From contig JACVZW010000075.1 of the NCBI GenBank assembly GCA_014654775.1, positions 62,001 through 126,000 on the forward strand: 64,000 nucleotides of DNA. Direction: 5' to 3'. Positions 52,963 through 61,976 of this stretch are shown here, one piece after another. Position 1 is the stretch's first letter. The number at the start of each line of letters is the position of its first letter. The notes under the pieces were generated by a model. The model did not search any database, was not told the DNA's origin, and saw only the letters and a program-made list of their open reading frames with translations. Source of the DNA: Paracoccaceae bacterium. Its GTDB lineage: Bacteria; Pseudomonadota; Alphaproteobacteria; Rhodobacterales; Rhodobacteraceae. A program made the position numbers and the translations under genes.

Positions 52963-53921
52963 AGCCAGTTCTTCCAACGGAAGTAGAGATAGGCGATCAG
53001 CGAGGCCGCGAGCATGGAGAGGAGCGCGGCGGGGTAGCCCCATGGCTGCTGTAATTCGGGCATGCGGTCGAAATTCATCCCGTAGATGGACGCGATTAGG
53101 GTGGGGGGCGAGAACAGCACCGCCACGACCGAGACGATCCGGACGGTGGAGTTCTGTTGCAGGTTGATCATGCCCAGTGTGGCGTCAGAGGCGAGGCCGA
53201 CCCGCTGTGACAGAAAGTCAGTGTGCACTTCGAGCGCGTCCATGTCGCGCATGAGGTTGGCGACGATTCCGGAGAGGCCTTCGTCCCCGATCCTTTCGCG
53301 GGCGGTCTGGGCGTAGAAGCCCAGCGCGCGGTTCAGCGTCAGGAGGGCAAGGCGAATGTTGCCGAGGAGTTCCGCCTCGCGCCCGATCTGGCGCAGGGCG
53401 ACTTCGAGCCGTTTCTGGTTCTGGCCACGCTTGCCGGGGACGTAGACGGTGCGCGAGACGTGATCGAGGCTGCGGCCTGCGGATTCCAGAAGATCGGCGA
53501 GACGGCCGACGATTTCCTCGATCAGGGAGAGGAAGATGCTGTTGGGATTGGTGCAGCCGGGACCGACCTTGTCGGCGCGGGTTGGGTAGGTGTCGAAAGG
53601 CCGCGAGTCGTGGTGGCGCACGGTGACAAGGCGGCTGGGTGAGAGGATGAAGGTGATGGGGCCGGAGAGGGGGCCGTTGGTTTCGGAATGGCCGGTGAGT
53701 TGGACGGTGAGGTAATCGGTGCCGCCTTCGCGATAGAGGCGGTTCGAGATTTCGATTTCCTCCATATCCTCGAGCGTGGGGACATCGATGCCGAGGGCGG
53801 CGACGGCGGTGGACTCTTCCTCGGTTGGGCGGTTGAGGTCGATCCAGAGGGCGGAGGTCAGCGATGCCTCGGGGGCGAGACGGATCAGGCGGCCTTCGGC
53901 CTCACGGTAGGCGGTGAGCAT
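52959..53921 (-). CDS. corA: CorA-family magnesium/divalent-cation transporter
   Basis: 320 residues. A large soluble N-terminal domain and two C-terminal transmembrane helices, with the hallmark YGMNF at the end of the first (VVAVLFSPPTLIASIYGMNF) and a basic tail (YFRWKNWL). It has the sequence of the CorA/ZntB group; GMN is intact, so channel-type Mg2+ or Zn2+/Ni2+ transport is possible. AAGGGG precedes the ATG. Not obviously part of either neighbouring locus. Confidence 0.93.
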   Translation of the reverse strand: MLTAYREAEGRLIRLAPEASLTSALWIDLNRPTEEESTAVAALGIDVPTLEDMEEIEISNRLYREGGTDYLTVQLTGHSETNGPLSGPITFILSPSRLVTVRHHDSRPFDTYPTRADKVGPGCTNPNSIFLSLIEEIVGRLADLLESAGRSLDHVSRTVYVPGKRGQNQKRLEVALRQIGREAELLGNIRLALLTLNRALGFYAQTARERIGDEGLSGIVANLMRDMDALEVHTDFLSQRVGLASDATLGMINLQQNSTVRIVSVVAVLFSPPTLIASIYGMNFDRMPELQQPWGYPAALLSMLAASLIAYLYFRWKNWL

Positions 53922-53985
53922 GGCGGACCCCTTGGCTGCGGCGCGCGGAGGTTAGGCGGGCGGCGGCATTGCCGCAAGGCGAGCG

Positions 53986-54615
53986 TCAGCCGGTGAAGCC
54001 GTGGCGGGCGTGGAAGCGCGCAAGTTCGCGGGGGGACGGGGCGGCGTCGGTGAAGAGTTCCACGTAAGAGGGGATGCGGGCCATGCGGGTGGCGAGGGAT
54101 TCCGTCACCTGCATGGAGATGTAGCCGATCTGGGTGAGGTAGACGGCGCGGGCGCGGGTGTCGGCTTCGACCCCATGAACACCCCAGCGGTGATAGAGCG
54201 CGGTGAGGGCGGCGATGCGGGTGTCATCCTCGGCATGGAGGCGGGCGGTGATGGTGGCATCCTGAAGCGCCCAGGCGCGGACGGCATGTTCGAGGCGGCT
54301 GTCGAAGGCGGTGTCGGAGAGGAAGCAGGAGATGACGTTCAGCATCGCCTCGGCCCGGCTGTCGGCATAGTCGGCACAGGCGGCGACGAGGCCCGTGGTG
54401 GTGCGGGTGACCCATGCCTCGGCCAGTGCCGCGAGCAGCGTTTCGCGGTCGGTGAAGTGCCAGTAGAAGCTGGTGCGGGCGATGCGGAGCCGTTTCGCCA
54501 GCGGCTGGATGCGGACGGCATCGATCCCCCCTTCGACAAGCAGGGCGAGGGCGGCATCAAGCCAAACCTCGCGCGAGCCGCGCCAGCCGGTATCGGGGGG
54601 TGTGCCTTCGGTCAT
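53986..54615 (-). CDS. TetR-family regulator
   Basis: 209 residues from ATG 54615; no clear ribosome site upstream (C-rich). N-terminal helix-turn-helix: WLDAALALLVEGGIDAVRIQPLAKRLRIARTSFYWHFTDRETLL. The C-terminal ligand domain has no recognised ligand. Divergent from the flavoprotein gene at 54737; a 9-bp inverted repeat in the 121-base gap is the likely operator. Confidence 0.88.
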   Translation of the reverse strand: MTEGTPPDTGWRGSREVWLDAALALLVEGGIDAVRIQPLAKRLRIARTSFYWHFTDRETLLAALAEAWVTRTTTGLVAACADYADSRAEAMLNVISCFLSDTAFDSRLEHAVRAWALQDATITARLHAEDDTRIAALTALYHRWGVHGVEADTRARAVYLTQIGYISMQVTESLATRMARIPSYVELFTDAAPSPRELARFHARHGFTG

Positions 54616-54652
54616 GGGGGAAGGGTAGCGGGGTGGCGGGGTGGTCGCAAGG

Positions 54653-54695
54653 GAATGTTCAGAGGTGGATGTAAACTTGACAGTGGTGAACATTC
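54653..54695. promoter_or_regulatory. Operator-like inverted repeat around a TTGACA box
   Basis: GAATGTTCA (54653-54661) and TGAACATTC (54687-54695) form a perfect 9-bp inverted repeat with 34 bases centre to centre, about three helical turns. Each arm contains GAA-N2-TTC. A consensus -35 TTGACA (54677-54682) lies between them; the -10 is unclear. Probable TetR binding region for the divergent pair. Confidence 0.6.
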
Positions 54696-54736
54696 TGCGG
54701 GAAGACTGTTGCGACGCCAAGCCCGGAGCATAGCCC

Positions 54737-56773
54737 ATGTCGAACGATCCGCTGTTGCAGCCTTACCAGCTGAAGCATCTGACCCTACGCAACCGGATCA
54801 TGACGACGAGCCATGAACCGGCCTATGGCGAGGATGGGATGCCGAAGGATCGCTATCGGCTGTATCACGTCGAACGGGCCAAGGCCGGGGTGGCGATGGT
54901 GATGACGGCGGGGTCAGCGAGCGTCAGCCGTGACAGCCCGCCCGTATTCAACAACCTGCTGGTCTGGAAGGACGAAGTGGTGCCGTGGCTGCGGCGGATG
55001 GCGGATGACTGCCACGAGGCGGGCGCGGCGGTGATGATTCAGGTCAGCCATCTGGGCCGACGGACGCGGTGGGACAAGGGCGATTGGCTGCCAGTGGTGG
55101 CGCCGAACAAATCGCGCGAGCCGTCGCACCGGGCCTTTCCCAAGGTGATGGAGGATTGGGACATCGCGCGGATCGTGTCTGACTATGCGGATGCGGCGGA
55201 GCGGATCAAGGCGGGTGGACTCGATGGGATGGAGTTCGAGTGTTACGGCCACCTGATGGACCAGTTCATCAGCCCGCTGACTGCGGCGGAGGCGGGGCCC
55301 TATGGCGGGCCGCTGGAGAACCGGTTGCGGTTCGCGATGGAGGTGCTGGCGGCGTGCCGCAAGCGGGTTGGGGATGACTTCCTGCTGGGCGTGCGGTTTG
55401 TAGCGGATGAGGATGAGCCCGGGGGGATACCGCCCGAGGAGGGGCTGGAGATCGCGCGGCGGTTCCGGGATTCGGGGTTGGTGGATTTCCTGAACATCAT
55501 AAAGGGGCGGATTCACACGGATGCGGCGCTAACGGACGTGATCCCGGTGCAGGGGATGCGGTCGGCCCCGCATCTGGATTTCGCGGGCCGCGTGCGGGCC
55601 GAGGTGGGGATGCCCACCTTCCATGCGGCGCGGATACCGGATGTGGCGACGGCGCGGCATGCGGTGGCGACCGGGCAGTTGGACATGGTGGGGATGACGC
55701 GGGCGCATATGGCAGACCCGCATATCGTGCGGAAGGTGATGGAGGGGCGGGAGGACGATATCCGGCCCTGTGTGGGGGCGACCTATTGTCTGGACCGGAT
55801 TTATCAGGGGGGCATGGCGCTGTGCATCCACAACCCGGCGACGGGGCGGGAAGAGACGATGCCGCATGTGGTGGTGCCTGCCGCGAGTAGGAAGCGGGTG
55901 GTCGTGGTCGGGGCCGGGCCTGCGGGGCTGGAGGCAGCGCGGGTGGCGGCGGAGCGCGGGCATGCGGTGACGGTCCTAGAGGCGGCGGCGCAGCCCGGCG
56001 GGCAGGTGCGGCTGCTGGCGCAGCAGAAGCGGCGGGCCGAGATGATCGGGATCATCGACTGGCGCATGGCGCAATGCGCGGCGCGGGATGTGGAGTTCCG
56101 GTTCAACACATGGGCGGAAGCGGGGGATGTGCTGGCGCTGACCCCGGATGTGGTGATCGTGGCGACGGGGGGGTTGCCCGAGACGGCGGTGCTGGAGCGC
56201 GGCAACGATCTGGTGGTGAGCGCATGGGATATCCTGTCGGGCGATGCGAAGCCGGGGGCGAATGTGCTGCTATACGATGATGCAGGCGACCACACGGCGA
56301 TGCAGGCGGCGCAGATGCTGACCGAGGCGGGGGCGGTGGTGGAGGTGATGACGCCGGACCGGACCTTTGCGCCCGAGGTGATGGGGATGAACCTTGTCCC
56401 CTATATGCGGGCGATGCAGGACAAGGCGGTGACCTTTACCGTCACCTATCGGCTGCTGGCGGCAGAGCGCGAGGGGAACCGGCTGAAGGCGGTGATCGGG
56501 TCGGATTACCGGCGCGATCTGCGGCAGGAGCGGGTGTTCGACCAGATCGTGGTGAACCATGGGACACAGCCCTTGGCGGATCTGTATTTCGATCTGAAGC
56601 CGCAGTCGGAAAACCTTGGCGCGGTGGATTACGAGGCGCTGGTCGCGGGGCGGCCGCAGGATTTGAACGGAGGGCCGAACGGGTTCCGCCTGTACCGGAT
56701 CGGGGATGCGGTCGAGTCGCGCAACATCCATGCGGCGATCTATGACGCGCTGCGGTTGGTGAAGGATATCTGA
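54737..56773 (+). CDS. TMADH/Old-Yellow-Enzyme-family flavoprotein, N-demethylase-like (DgcA/StcD type)
   Basis: 678 residues. N-terminal FMN TIM barrel about 1-370 (LTLRNRIMTTSHEPAYGEDGMP; VSHLGRRT; GLDGMEFECYGHLMDQFISP), then FAD/NAD(P)-binding domains from about 385 (RVVVVGAGPAGLEAARVAAERG). The family includes trimethylamine dehydrogenase, dimethylglycine demethylase subunit DgcA and N-methylproline demethylase StcD, which oxidise methylated amines. The Fe-S cysteine motif reads C345-x2-A-x2-C351-x11-C363: the second Cys of the usual CxxC is Ala. The DgcB partner is absent. Substrate inferred only from context: a methylated amine or guanidino compound. Confidence 0.85.
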   Translation: MSNDPLLQPYQLKHLTLRNRIMTTSHEPAYGEDGMPKDRYRLYHVERAKAGVAMVMTAGSASVSRDSPPVFNNLLVWKDEVVPWLRRMADDCHEAGAAVMIQVSHLGRRTRWDKGDWLPVVAPNKSREPSHRAFPKVMEDWDIARIVSDYADAAERIKAGGLDGMEFECYGHLMDQFISPLTAAEAGPYGGPLENRLRFAMEVLAACRKRVGDDFLLGVRFVADEDEPGGIPPEEGLEIARRFRDSGLVDFLNIIKGRIHTDAALTDVIPVQGMRSAPHLDFAGRVRAEVGMPTFHAARIPDVATARHAVATGQLDMVGMTRAHMADPHIVRKVMEGREDDIRPCVGATYCLDRIYQGGMALCIHNPATGREETMPHVVVPAASRKRVVVVGAGPAGLEAARVAAERGHAVTVLEAAAQPGGQVRLLAQQKRRAEMIGIIDWRMAQCAARDVEFRFNTWAEAGDVLALTPDVVIVATGGLPETAVLERGNDLVVSAWDILSGDAKPGANVLLYDDAGDHTAMQAAQMLTEAGAVVEVMTPDRTFAPEVMGMNLVPYMRAMQDKAVTFTVTYRLLAAEREGNRLKAVIGSDYRRDLRQERVFDQIVVNHGTQPLADLYFDLKPQSENLGAVDYEALVAGRPQDLNGGPNGFRLYRIGDAVESRNIHAAIYDALRLVKDI

Positions 56774-56810
56774 GCGGCGCGCCTTTTGGGGAAGCGACCC
56801 CCTCCCCCAA

Positions 56811-56837
56811 CCCCTCCCCCCCTCTGCGGGGGAGGGG
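56811..56837. terminator. Hairpin terminator between convergent flavoprotein and TetR genes
   Basis: CCCCTCCCCC (56811-56820) pairs with GGGGGAGGGG (56828-56837), ten base pairs, seven-base loop. It ends two bases before the TetR stop codon. A further C-rich copy just upstream allows alternative pairing. Confidence 0.7.
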
Positions 56838-56839
56838 AG

Positions 56840-57457
56840 TCAGCGCCGGGTCAGGTAATCGGCGAGGGGGGCGTTCTGCCGCGCCGTGGCAGCGTGGAGC
56901 GTCGCCATGGGCATGGCGTCCTGCTTCACGAATTCGGTGAACATCTGGTTGAGATTGTGAAAGACGAGCTGGCTGACGGCTTCGGCATCCACATCAGAGC
57001 GCGCATAGCCGAGGGCCTGCAAGCGGCGGAGAAGATCGAGCACCTGCCGGGCAAGCGAGGAGTCCAGTTCTGTGTATCGAATAGAGAAGGGCGTTCCGGG
57101 CGCTTCGATCGAGATGGCCATGGCGGTGCGCCACATCTCTTTCGACAGGTAGTGAAGGGAGTGGTCGTAGTAGATCCCGATCAGCGTGGCGAAGGCCTGC
57201 CCGATATCCCGAGGGGGATTGGCGACGACGGCCTTGCCGGCCTGAACCACCTCTTCCACTTCCATCGAGACGATGGCGAGGAGGAGGTCGCCCTTGTTGG
57301 CAAAGTAGTTGTAGAGTGTGCCGACAGAGACTTCGGCTGCCTGCGCGATGTCTTCGATGCGGATCGCGCCATAGCCGGTTTCACGGAAGAGCCGCGTGGC
57401 GGCGGCGAGGATACGGCTGGTCCTGTCGGCCTTCTGTCTTTCGCGCAGTCCTGTCAT
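56840..57457 (-). CDS. TetR-family regulator
   Basis: 205 residues from ATG 57457 (a TTG at 57472 is less likely). HTH: RILAAATRLFRETGYGAIRIEDIAQAAEVSVGTLYNYFANKGDLLLAIV, a very typical TetR/AcrR domain. C-terminal effector domain unassigned. Divergent from the PotD-like binding-protein gene; the TTCAAATTTGAA palindrome between them is the probable operator. Confidence 0.9.
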   Translation of the reverse strand: MTGLRERQKADRTSRILAAATRLFRETGYGAIRIEDIAQAAEVSVGTLYNYFANKGDLLLAIVSMEVEEVVQAGKAVVANPPRDIGQAFATLIGIYYDHSLHYLSKEMWRTAMAISIEAPGTPFSIRYTELDSSLARQVLDLLRRLQALGYARSDVDAEAVSQLVFHNLNQMFTEFVKQDAMPMATLHAATARQNAPLADYLTRR

Positions 57458-57490
57458 GGCACCCGTTCGCAAATCGCCAGTTTTTTAACA

Positions 57491-57518
57491 TTGACTTCAA
57501 ATTTGAACGAACTCAATT
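57491..57518 (+). promoter_or_regulatory. Promoter/operator of the PotD-like transporter operon
   Basis: TTGACT (57491-57496) and TCAATT (57513-57518), 16 bases apart, flank and overlap the perfect 12-bp palindrome TTCAAATTTGAA (57496-57507). A repressor bound to the palindrome would block polymerase. The local AT content is high for this genome. Confidence 0.6.
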
Positions 57519-57571
57519 CTTTTCTGGATGCGCCCGGCAGAGGTGCGATGTGACCCGACATGGAGATGAGA

Positions 57572-58624
57572 ATGGCCCAGACCGCGACCCTTCCGTTGAC
57601 TGCCCTTGCCTTGCTGGCAGCGGCGAGTCCGTCCTTCGCGCAGGAACTTAATGCGCTGGTCTGGTGTGACCATACCGATCCGGCGCTGATCGAGCCGTTC
57701 GAGGAAAAGTTCGGCGTGACGGTGAACCTGAAGGAATATGAGGGCACGGCGGCAGGGCTGCAGATCCTTGAACAGTCGCAGCCGGGCGAATGGGACGTGC
57801 TGGTGATCGATGCGGTGGATGTGAAACGGGCCGTCGAAGGCGGGTTCCTTGCCGAACTGCCGGCGGACGATCTGCCGACGCGGGATTTCTTTCCCGAAGT
57901 GGTGATGGCCGAGAACAATATGGTGGACGGCAAGACCTATGCCGTGACCGAGAAGTTTGGGTACAACACCATTTCCTTTGACAAGACGAAGGTCGACCCG
58001 GCCGACATGCAGGACATGGCGGCGCTGACGAGCGGCAAGTATGACGGGCGGATCGGGATCTATGACTATTACCTGCCGGTGCTTGGGCTGGTGGCGCTGG
58101 GTCAGGGGATCAACACGGCTGACATCACGGCAGAGAACCTTGGCACCCTGAAGGAGCCGCTGATGGCGCTGCGGGCGGCGTCGAAGCAGGTGTCGGACGT
58201 GGTGTCGGCGCAGACGGCGCTGGCGACGGGAGAGGTGGATATCGTCGTGGGCGGAGGCGAATGGCTGACGGCGGTGCTGGCGGCAGACAACCCGAACCTT
58301 GACTGGACGATCCCGAAGCAGGGCGGTCTGCGCTGGGCGCAGTCGATTGGTGTGGTGGCGGGGTCCACCCAGCCGGATCTGGCGCTGGAATTCGTCAAAT
58401 ACATCGTTTCGCCGGAAGGTCAGGCGCGACTGGCAACCTCGTCCTGCTATTGGGGGATGCCTGCCAATGCGCGGGCCGGGGATGCGCTGTCGCTGGAGCA
58501 GCGGGAAATGCTGCGCTGGAACGAACAGCCGGAGTTCCTGAAGCGTGCGCAGCTGTACCCGATCCCGGATGCCGCGCTGGACACGGCGATGCAGGACATG
58601 TGGACGGAAATGCTGAACCAGTGA
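57572..58624 (+). CDS. Polyamine-type ABC transporter substrate-binding protein (PotD-like)
   Basis: 350 residues from ATG 57572 (GGAGATGAGA upstream; ATG 57560 is possible). Signal peptide TATLPLTALALLAAASPSFAQ. A PotD/PotF-like binding fold: LNALVWCDHTDPALIEPFEEKFGVTVNLKEYEG, WDVLVIDAVDVKRAVEGGFL, YAVTEKFGYNTISFD, VVGGGEWLTAVLA. Acidic residues lining such pockets usually bind cationic amines. First gene of a six-gene operon ending with a ureohydrolase, so a guanidino or polyamine ligand is likely. Confidence 0.88.
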   Translation: MAQTATLPLTALALLAAASPSFAQELNALVWCDHTDPALIEPFEEKFGVTVNLKEYEGTAAGLQILEQSQPGEWDVLVIDAVDVKRAVEGGFLAELPADDLPTRDFFPEVVMAENNMVDGKTYAVTEKFGYNTISFDKTKVDPADMQDMAALTSGKYDGRIGIYDYYLPVLGLVALGQGINTADITAENLGTLKEPLMALRAASKQVSDVVSAQTALATGEVDIVVGGGEWLTAVLAADNPNLDWTIPKQGGLRWAQSIGVVAGSTQPDLALEFVKYIVSPEGQARLATSSCYWGMPANARAGDALSLEQREMLRWNEQPEFLKRAQLYPIPDAALDTAMQDMWTEMLNQ

Positions 58625-58628
58625 CGTC

Positions 58629-59483
58629 GTGACACTGGCGGCAGCGGAACGGCGGATGGGTTGGGGCCTTGCGGCCCCTGCCCTGCTTTGGACCGCGGCC
58701 TTTTTCGTGCTGCCCTTTGCCGCGATGGTGGCGCTGTCCTTCGCGCGGATGGAGGGGCGCGAGGTGGTGCAGGGGTTTGATCCCGGCAATTATGTCCGAA
58801 TCTTCACCGATTGGACGATGCTGAAGGCGCTGCTGAACAGCCTTGAGATCACAGTGGTGGTGACGGTGGTTTCCGTCGTGCTGGCCTACCCGCTGGCTGC
58901 GATCATCGCCTTTCGCGTACCCGCGCAGTGGCAGCGGCTGGCGCTGTTGTTGGCGGTGCTGCCGTTCTGGACATCCTATGTGGTGCGGTCCTATGCGTGG
59001 CTGCTGGTGCTGGGGCAGAACGGCGTGGTGAACAAGGCACTGCTGGGCCTCGGACTGATCGCCGAGCCGTTGGAGATTGCGGCGACGCGGACGGCGACGG
59101 TGATCGGCTTCGTCCATTTTTTCGTGATGCTGCTGACGCTGACGATCTATGCCAACCTGATCCAACTGTCGCCCAACTATGCGCGGGCGGCGGCGGACCT
59201 TGGGGCGGGGCGGTGGCAGACCTTCCGGCATGTGATCCTGCCGCTGACACTGCCGGGGGTGGTAACGGGGGCGTTTCTAACCTTTGTCCTGTGCATCGGG
59301 GATTACATCACGCCGCAGATTTTGGGCGGGAATGCGGAACTGACGCTGCCGCAGCTGATCATGCTGCAGATGGGACGGAGCGGGAATTTCCCGCTGGCCT
59401 CGGCATTGTCGGTGGTTCTGATGGCGGTGGTGACGCTGGCCTATTTCGCGTCCAGCCGGTGGCTGCGGCTGGATCGGGTGTAG
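58629..59483 (+). CDS. Polyamine-type ABC permease (PotB-like)
   Basis: 284 residues from GTG 58629, four bases after the binding-protein stop (ATG 58656 is possible). Six transmembrane segments; the EAA loop NYARAAADLGAGRWQTFRHVILPLTLPG and FVLCIGDYITPQILGG are typical of PotB/PotH. Pairs with the next permease. Confidence 0.92.
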   Translation: MTLAAAERRMGWGLAAPALLWTAAFFVLPFAAMVALSFARMEGREVVQGFDPGNYVRIFTDWTMLKALLNSLEITVVVTVVSVVLAYPLAAIIAFRVPAQWQRLALLLAVLPFWTSYVVRSYAWLLVLGQNGVVNKALLGLGLIAEPLEIAATRTATVIGFVHFFVMLLTLTIYANLIQLSPNYARAAADLGAGRWQTFRHVILPLTLPGVVTGAFLTFVLCIGDYITPQILGGNAELTLPQLIMLQMGRSGNFPLASALSVVLMAVVTLAYFASSRWLRLDRV

Positions 59484-59485
59484 CG

Positions 59486-60253
59486 ATGCGCGCGCTGTCC
59501 TGGGCCTATCTGGCCATCGCCTATGCCTTCATCTTCTTGCCCGTGGTGGTGCTGGTGGCCTTTTCCTTTCAGGATGGCCGACTGCCCGTGCCGCCGTTTC
59601 AGGGCTTTACGCTGCAGTGGTACGGGCGGGTATTGGGTGAGCGGGACCTGATGGAGGCGCTGGTGAATTCAGCACTGGTGGCGGGGATTTCGTCTCTAAC
59701 CGCGCTGATTTTGGGGTTTCTGGCGGCGCATGCGCTGGCCCGCGTGCGGCTGCCGGGATCGGTTCTGATGCGCGGGGTGCTGATCGCACCGATGACGGTG
59801 AGCTATCTGATCATCGCGCTGGGCCTGCTGACCGTGTTCAATCAGGCGGGGGTGCGCTTGTCGCTGTGGACGGCGGGGGTGGGGCATGTGGTGATCAACC
59901 TGCCGCTGTGTTTCGCCATCACCTATGCGGCGATGGGGGATCACCAGAAGAGCGCGGAGCGGGCGGCGCGTGACCTTGGCGCGCCGGAGTGGAAGGTGTT
60001 GCTTCTGGTATCGGCGCCGATGCTGGCGGCGCCCTTGGCGGCGGCCTTCTTCCTGTCGGTTACGTTCAGCTGGGATGAGTTCATCATCGCATTCTTGCTG
60101 ACGCGGTTCGATGTGACGCTGCCTGTGGAGATCTGGTCGATGCTGCGGTCGGGGATTTCGCCTGCGACGAATGCGGTCGGGTCACTGGTGTTTCTGGTTT
60201 CCGTCACGCTGGTGGTTCTGCTGGAGGTTTTCGTGTTCCGGAGGGTGAAATGA
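59486..60253 (+). CDS. Polyamine-type ABC permease (PotC-like)
   Basis: 255 residues from ATG 59486, two bases after the previous stop. Hydrophobic start WAYLAIAYAFIFLPVVVLVAFSF; EAA loop KSAERAARDLGAPEWKVLLLVSAPMLAAP; then FSWDEFIIAFLLTRFDVTLPVEIWSML, a PotC/PotI hallmark. A longer frame opening at 58928 is only the upstream extension of this reading frame. Stop overlaps the ATPase start (ATGA). Confidence 0.92.
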   Translation: MRALSWAYLAIAYAFIFLPVVVLVAFSFQDGRLPVPPFQGFTLQWYGRVLGERDLMEALVNSALVAGISSLTALILGFLAAHALARVRLPGSVLMRGVLIAPMTVSYLIIALGLLTVFNQAGVRLSLWTAGVGHVVINLPLCFAITYAAMGDHQKSAERAARDLGAPEWKVLLLVSAPMLAAPLAAAFFLSVTFSWDEFIIAFLLTRFDVTLPVEIWSMLRSGISPATNAVGSLVFLVSVTLVVLLEVFVFRRVK

Positions 60254-61248
60254 CGGCGGGCGTGTCGATCCGCGAGGTGACACAGCGCTATGGGAGCGCG
60301 CTGGCGCTGGATGCCGTCGATCTGGAGATCGCGGCGGGGGAGTTCGTGGTGCTGCTGGGCCCGTCGGGATGCGGGAAGACCACGCTGTTGAACATCATCG
60401 GGGGGTTTGCGGAGCCGACATCCGGCGCGGTGCTGATCGGCGGGCGGGATATGGCGGGGGTTGCGCCGAAGGATCGGCCCACGACGACCGTGTTTCAGGA
60501 TTATGCGCTGTTTCCGCATATGACGCTGGCCGAGAATGTGGGCTTTGGCCTGCGCATGCGGCGGGTAGCGAAGGGCGCGCGGGAGGCGAAGGCCGAGGAG
60601 ATGCTGGCGCTGGTGGGGCTGGAAGGGCGCGGGGCGCGGCGGCCGCATGAATTGAGCGGGGGGCAAAGGCAGCGGGTGGCGCTGGCGCGGGCCTTGGCGG
60701 TGGAGCCGGATGTGCTGCTGCTGGATGAGCCGCTGGGGGCGCTGGATTTGAAGCTGCGACGGGCGATGCAGGATGAGTTGAAGGCCATTCAGCGGCGCGT
60801 CGGGACGACCTTTGTGCATGTGACGCATGATCAGGAAGAGGCGATGGCGATTGCCGACCGGATCGTGGTGATGAACGGCGGGCGGATCGCGGATCAGGGG
60901 CCACCGCGGGAGGTTTATCTGCGCCCGAAGAGCCTGTTCTCGGCAGGGTTCATGGGCGAGGTAAACAAGGTTCCCGTAACAGGGGGCGAGGCGGCCTTTG
61001 GCCCAGTGGCGGTGCCAGACGGGGTGTTGTGCATCCGGCCCGAGGCGATTTCGGAGGGGGGCCGGTTGCGGCTGGGTCCCTGTCGGGTGGTGGAGACGGT
61101 GTTCTTCGGCACGCATCTGCGGGCGCATGTGGCCCCGGTGGCTGCGCCGGGGTTGCGGCTGGTGGTGCATCTGCCGCAGGGGGCCGCGCCCGAGGCGGGG
61201 GCTATTATGGACCTTGGGGCGGAGGATTTCGTGGTGCTGGAGGCGTGA
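60250..61248 (+). CDS. Polyamine-type ABC ATP-binding protein (PotA-like)
   Basis: 332 residues. Walker A GPSGCGKTT, Q-loop VFQDYALFPHMTLAENV, signature LSGGQRQRVALARALA, Walker B VLLLDEPLGALD, H-loop HVTHDQEEAMAIAD, then a C-terminal TOBE-like domain (CIRPEAISEGGRLR). Powers the two PotBC-like permeases. The stop overlaps the start of the MBL-fold gene (TGATG). Confidence 0.94.
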   Translation: MTAGVSIREVTQRYGSALALDAVDLEIAAGEFVVLLGPSGCGKTTLLNIIGGFAEPTSGAVLIGGRDMAGVAPKDRPTTTVFQDYALFPHMTLAENVGFGLRMRRVAKGAREAKAEEMLALVGLEGRGARRPHELSGGQRQRVALARALAVEPDVLLLDEPLGALDLKLRRAMQDELKAIQRRVGTTFVHVTHDQEEAMAIADRIVVMNGGRIADQGPPREVYLRPKSLFSAGFMGEVNKVPVTGGEAAFGPVAVPDGVLCIRPEAISEGGRLRLGPCRVVETVFFGTHLRAHVAPVAAPGLRLVVHLPQGAAPEAGAIMDLGAEDFVVLEA

Positions 61249-61976
61249 TGGAACGGGCAGGGCCGGGGGATTGGTGGCGTGTTCGGTCCGTGGGCGATGG
61301 CGTCACATGGATCGACGAGCCGCATGTGCGGGAATTCTATCGCTGCAACGTCTGGCATGTGCGGGGGCGGGACCGCGACATGCTGGTGGACAGCGGGATG
61401 GGGGTCGTTTCCTTGCGGGAATGGGTTCCCCTGGTGACGGAGCGGCCCTTGGAGGCGGTGGCGAGCCATACGCATTTCGACCATGTGGGATGCCATCACG
61501 AGTTTCCTTGCCGATCTTGTCACGGCGCGGAGGCGCATCTTTTGCGCGCGCCGACGCGGGAGAACACCTTTGCCGACAAGTACGTGACGGACGACATCTT
61601 CACCGCGAAGCCACCGGCGCCTTATGTTTCTGCGACCTATGCGGTAGAGGCCGCGCCCGCGACGCGGCTGCTGTGGGACGGGGACGTGGTCGATCTGGGG
61701 GATCGGCGGTTCGAGGTGATCCACACGCCGGGGCATTCGCCTGGCGGCATCGCGCTGTGGGAGGCGGTGACGGGCGTGCTGTTCTCAGGCGATATCGTCT
61801 ATGATGGCGAGTTGATCGAAGGCACCTCGGCGCAGGAGCAGGCGCAGTATATCCGGTCGATGGAGCGGCTGCTGGCGCTGCCCGTGCGGGTGGTGCATGG
61901 CGGGCATTTCCCGAGCTATTCAGGAGAACAGCACCGGACGATCATCCGGGAGTGGCTGGAAGGAAAAGGCAGATGA
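61248..61976 (+). CDS. MBL-fold metallo-hydrolase
   Basis: 242 residues. Metal motif HTHFDH (74-79), a later His in HTPGHSPGGIALW, Asp in FSGDIVYDGEL and His in VHGGHFPSYSG complete the usual binuclear zinc site. The family covers lactonases, thioesterases and amide hydrolases, so the reaction is open. Coupled on both sides (TGATG with the ATPase; ATGA with the ureohydrolase), which suggests it acts on the imported compound or a pathway intermediate. Confidence 0.88.
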   Translation: MERAGPGDWWRVRSVGDGVTWIDEPHVREFYRCNVWHVRGRDRDMLVDSGMGVVSLREWVPLVTERPLEAVASHTHFDHVGCHHEFPCRSCHGAEAHLLRAPTRENTFADKYVTDDIFTAKPPAPYVSATYAVEAAPATRLLWDGDVVDLGDRRFEVIHTPGHSPGGIALWEAVTGVLFSGDIVYDGELIEGTSAQEQAQYIRSMERLLALPVRVVHGGHFPSYSGEQHRTIIREWLEGKGR

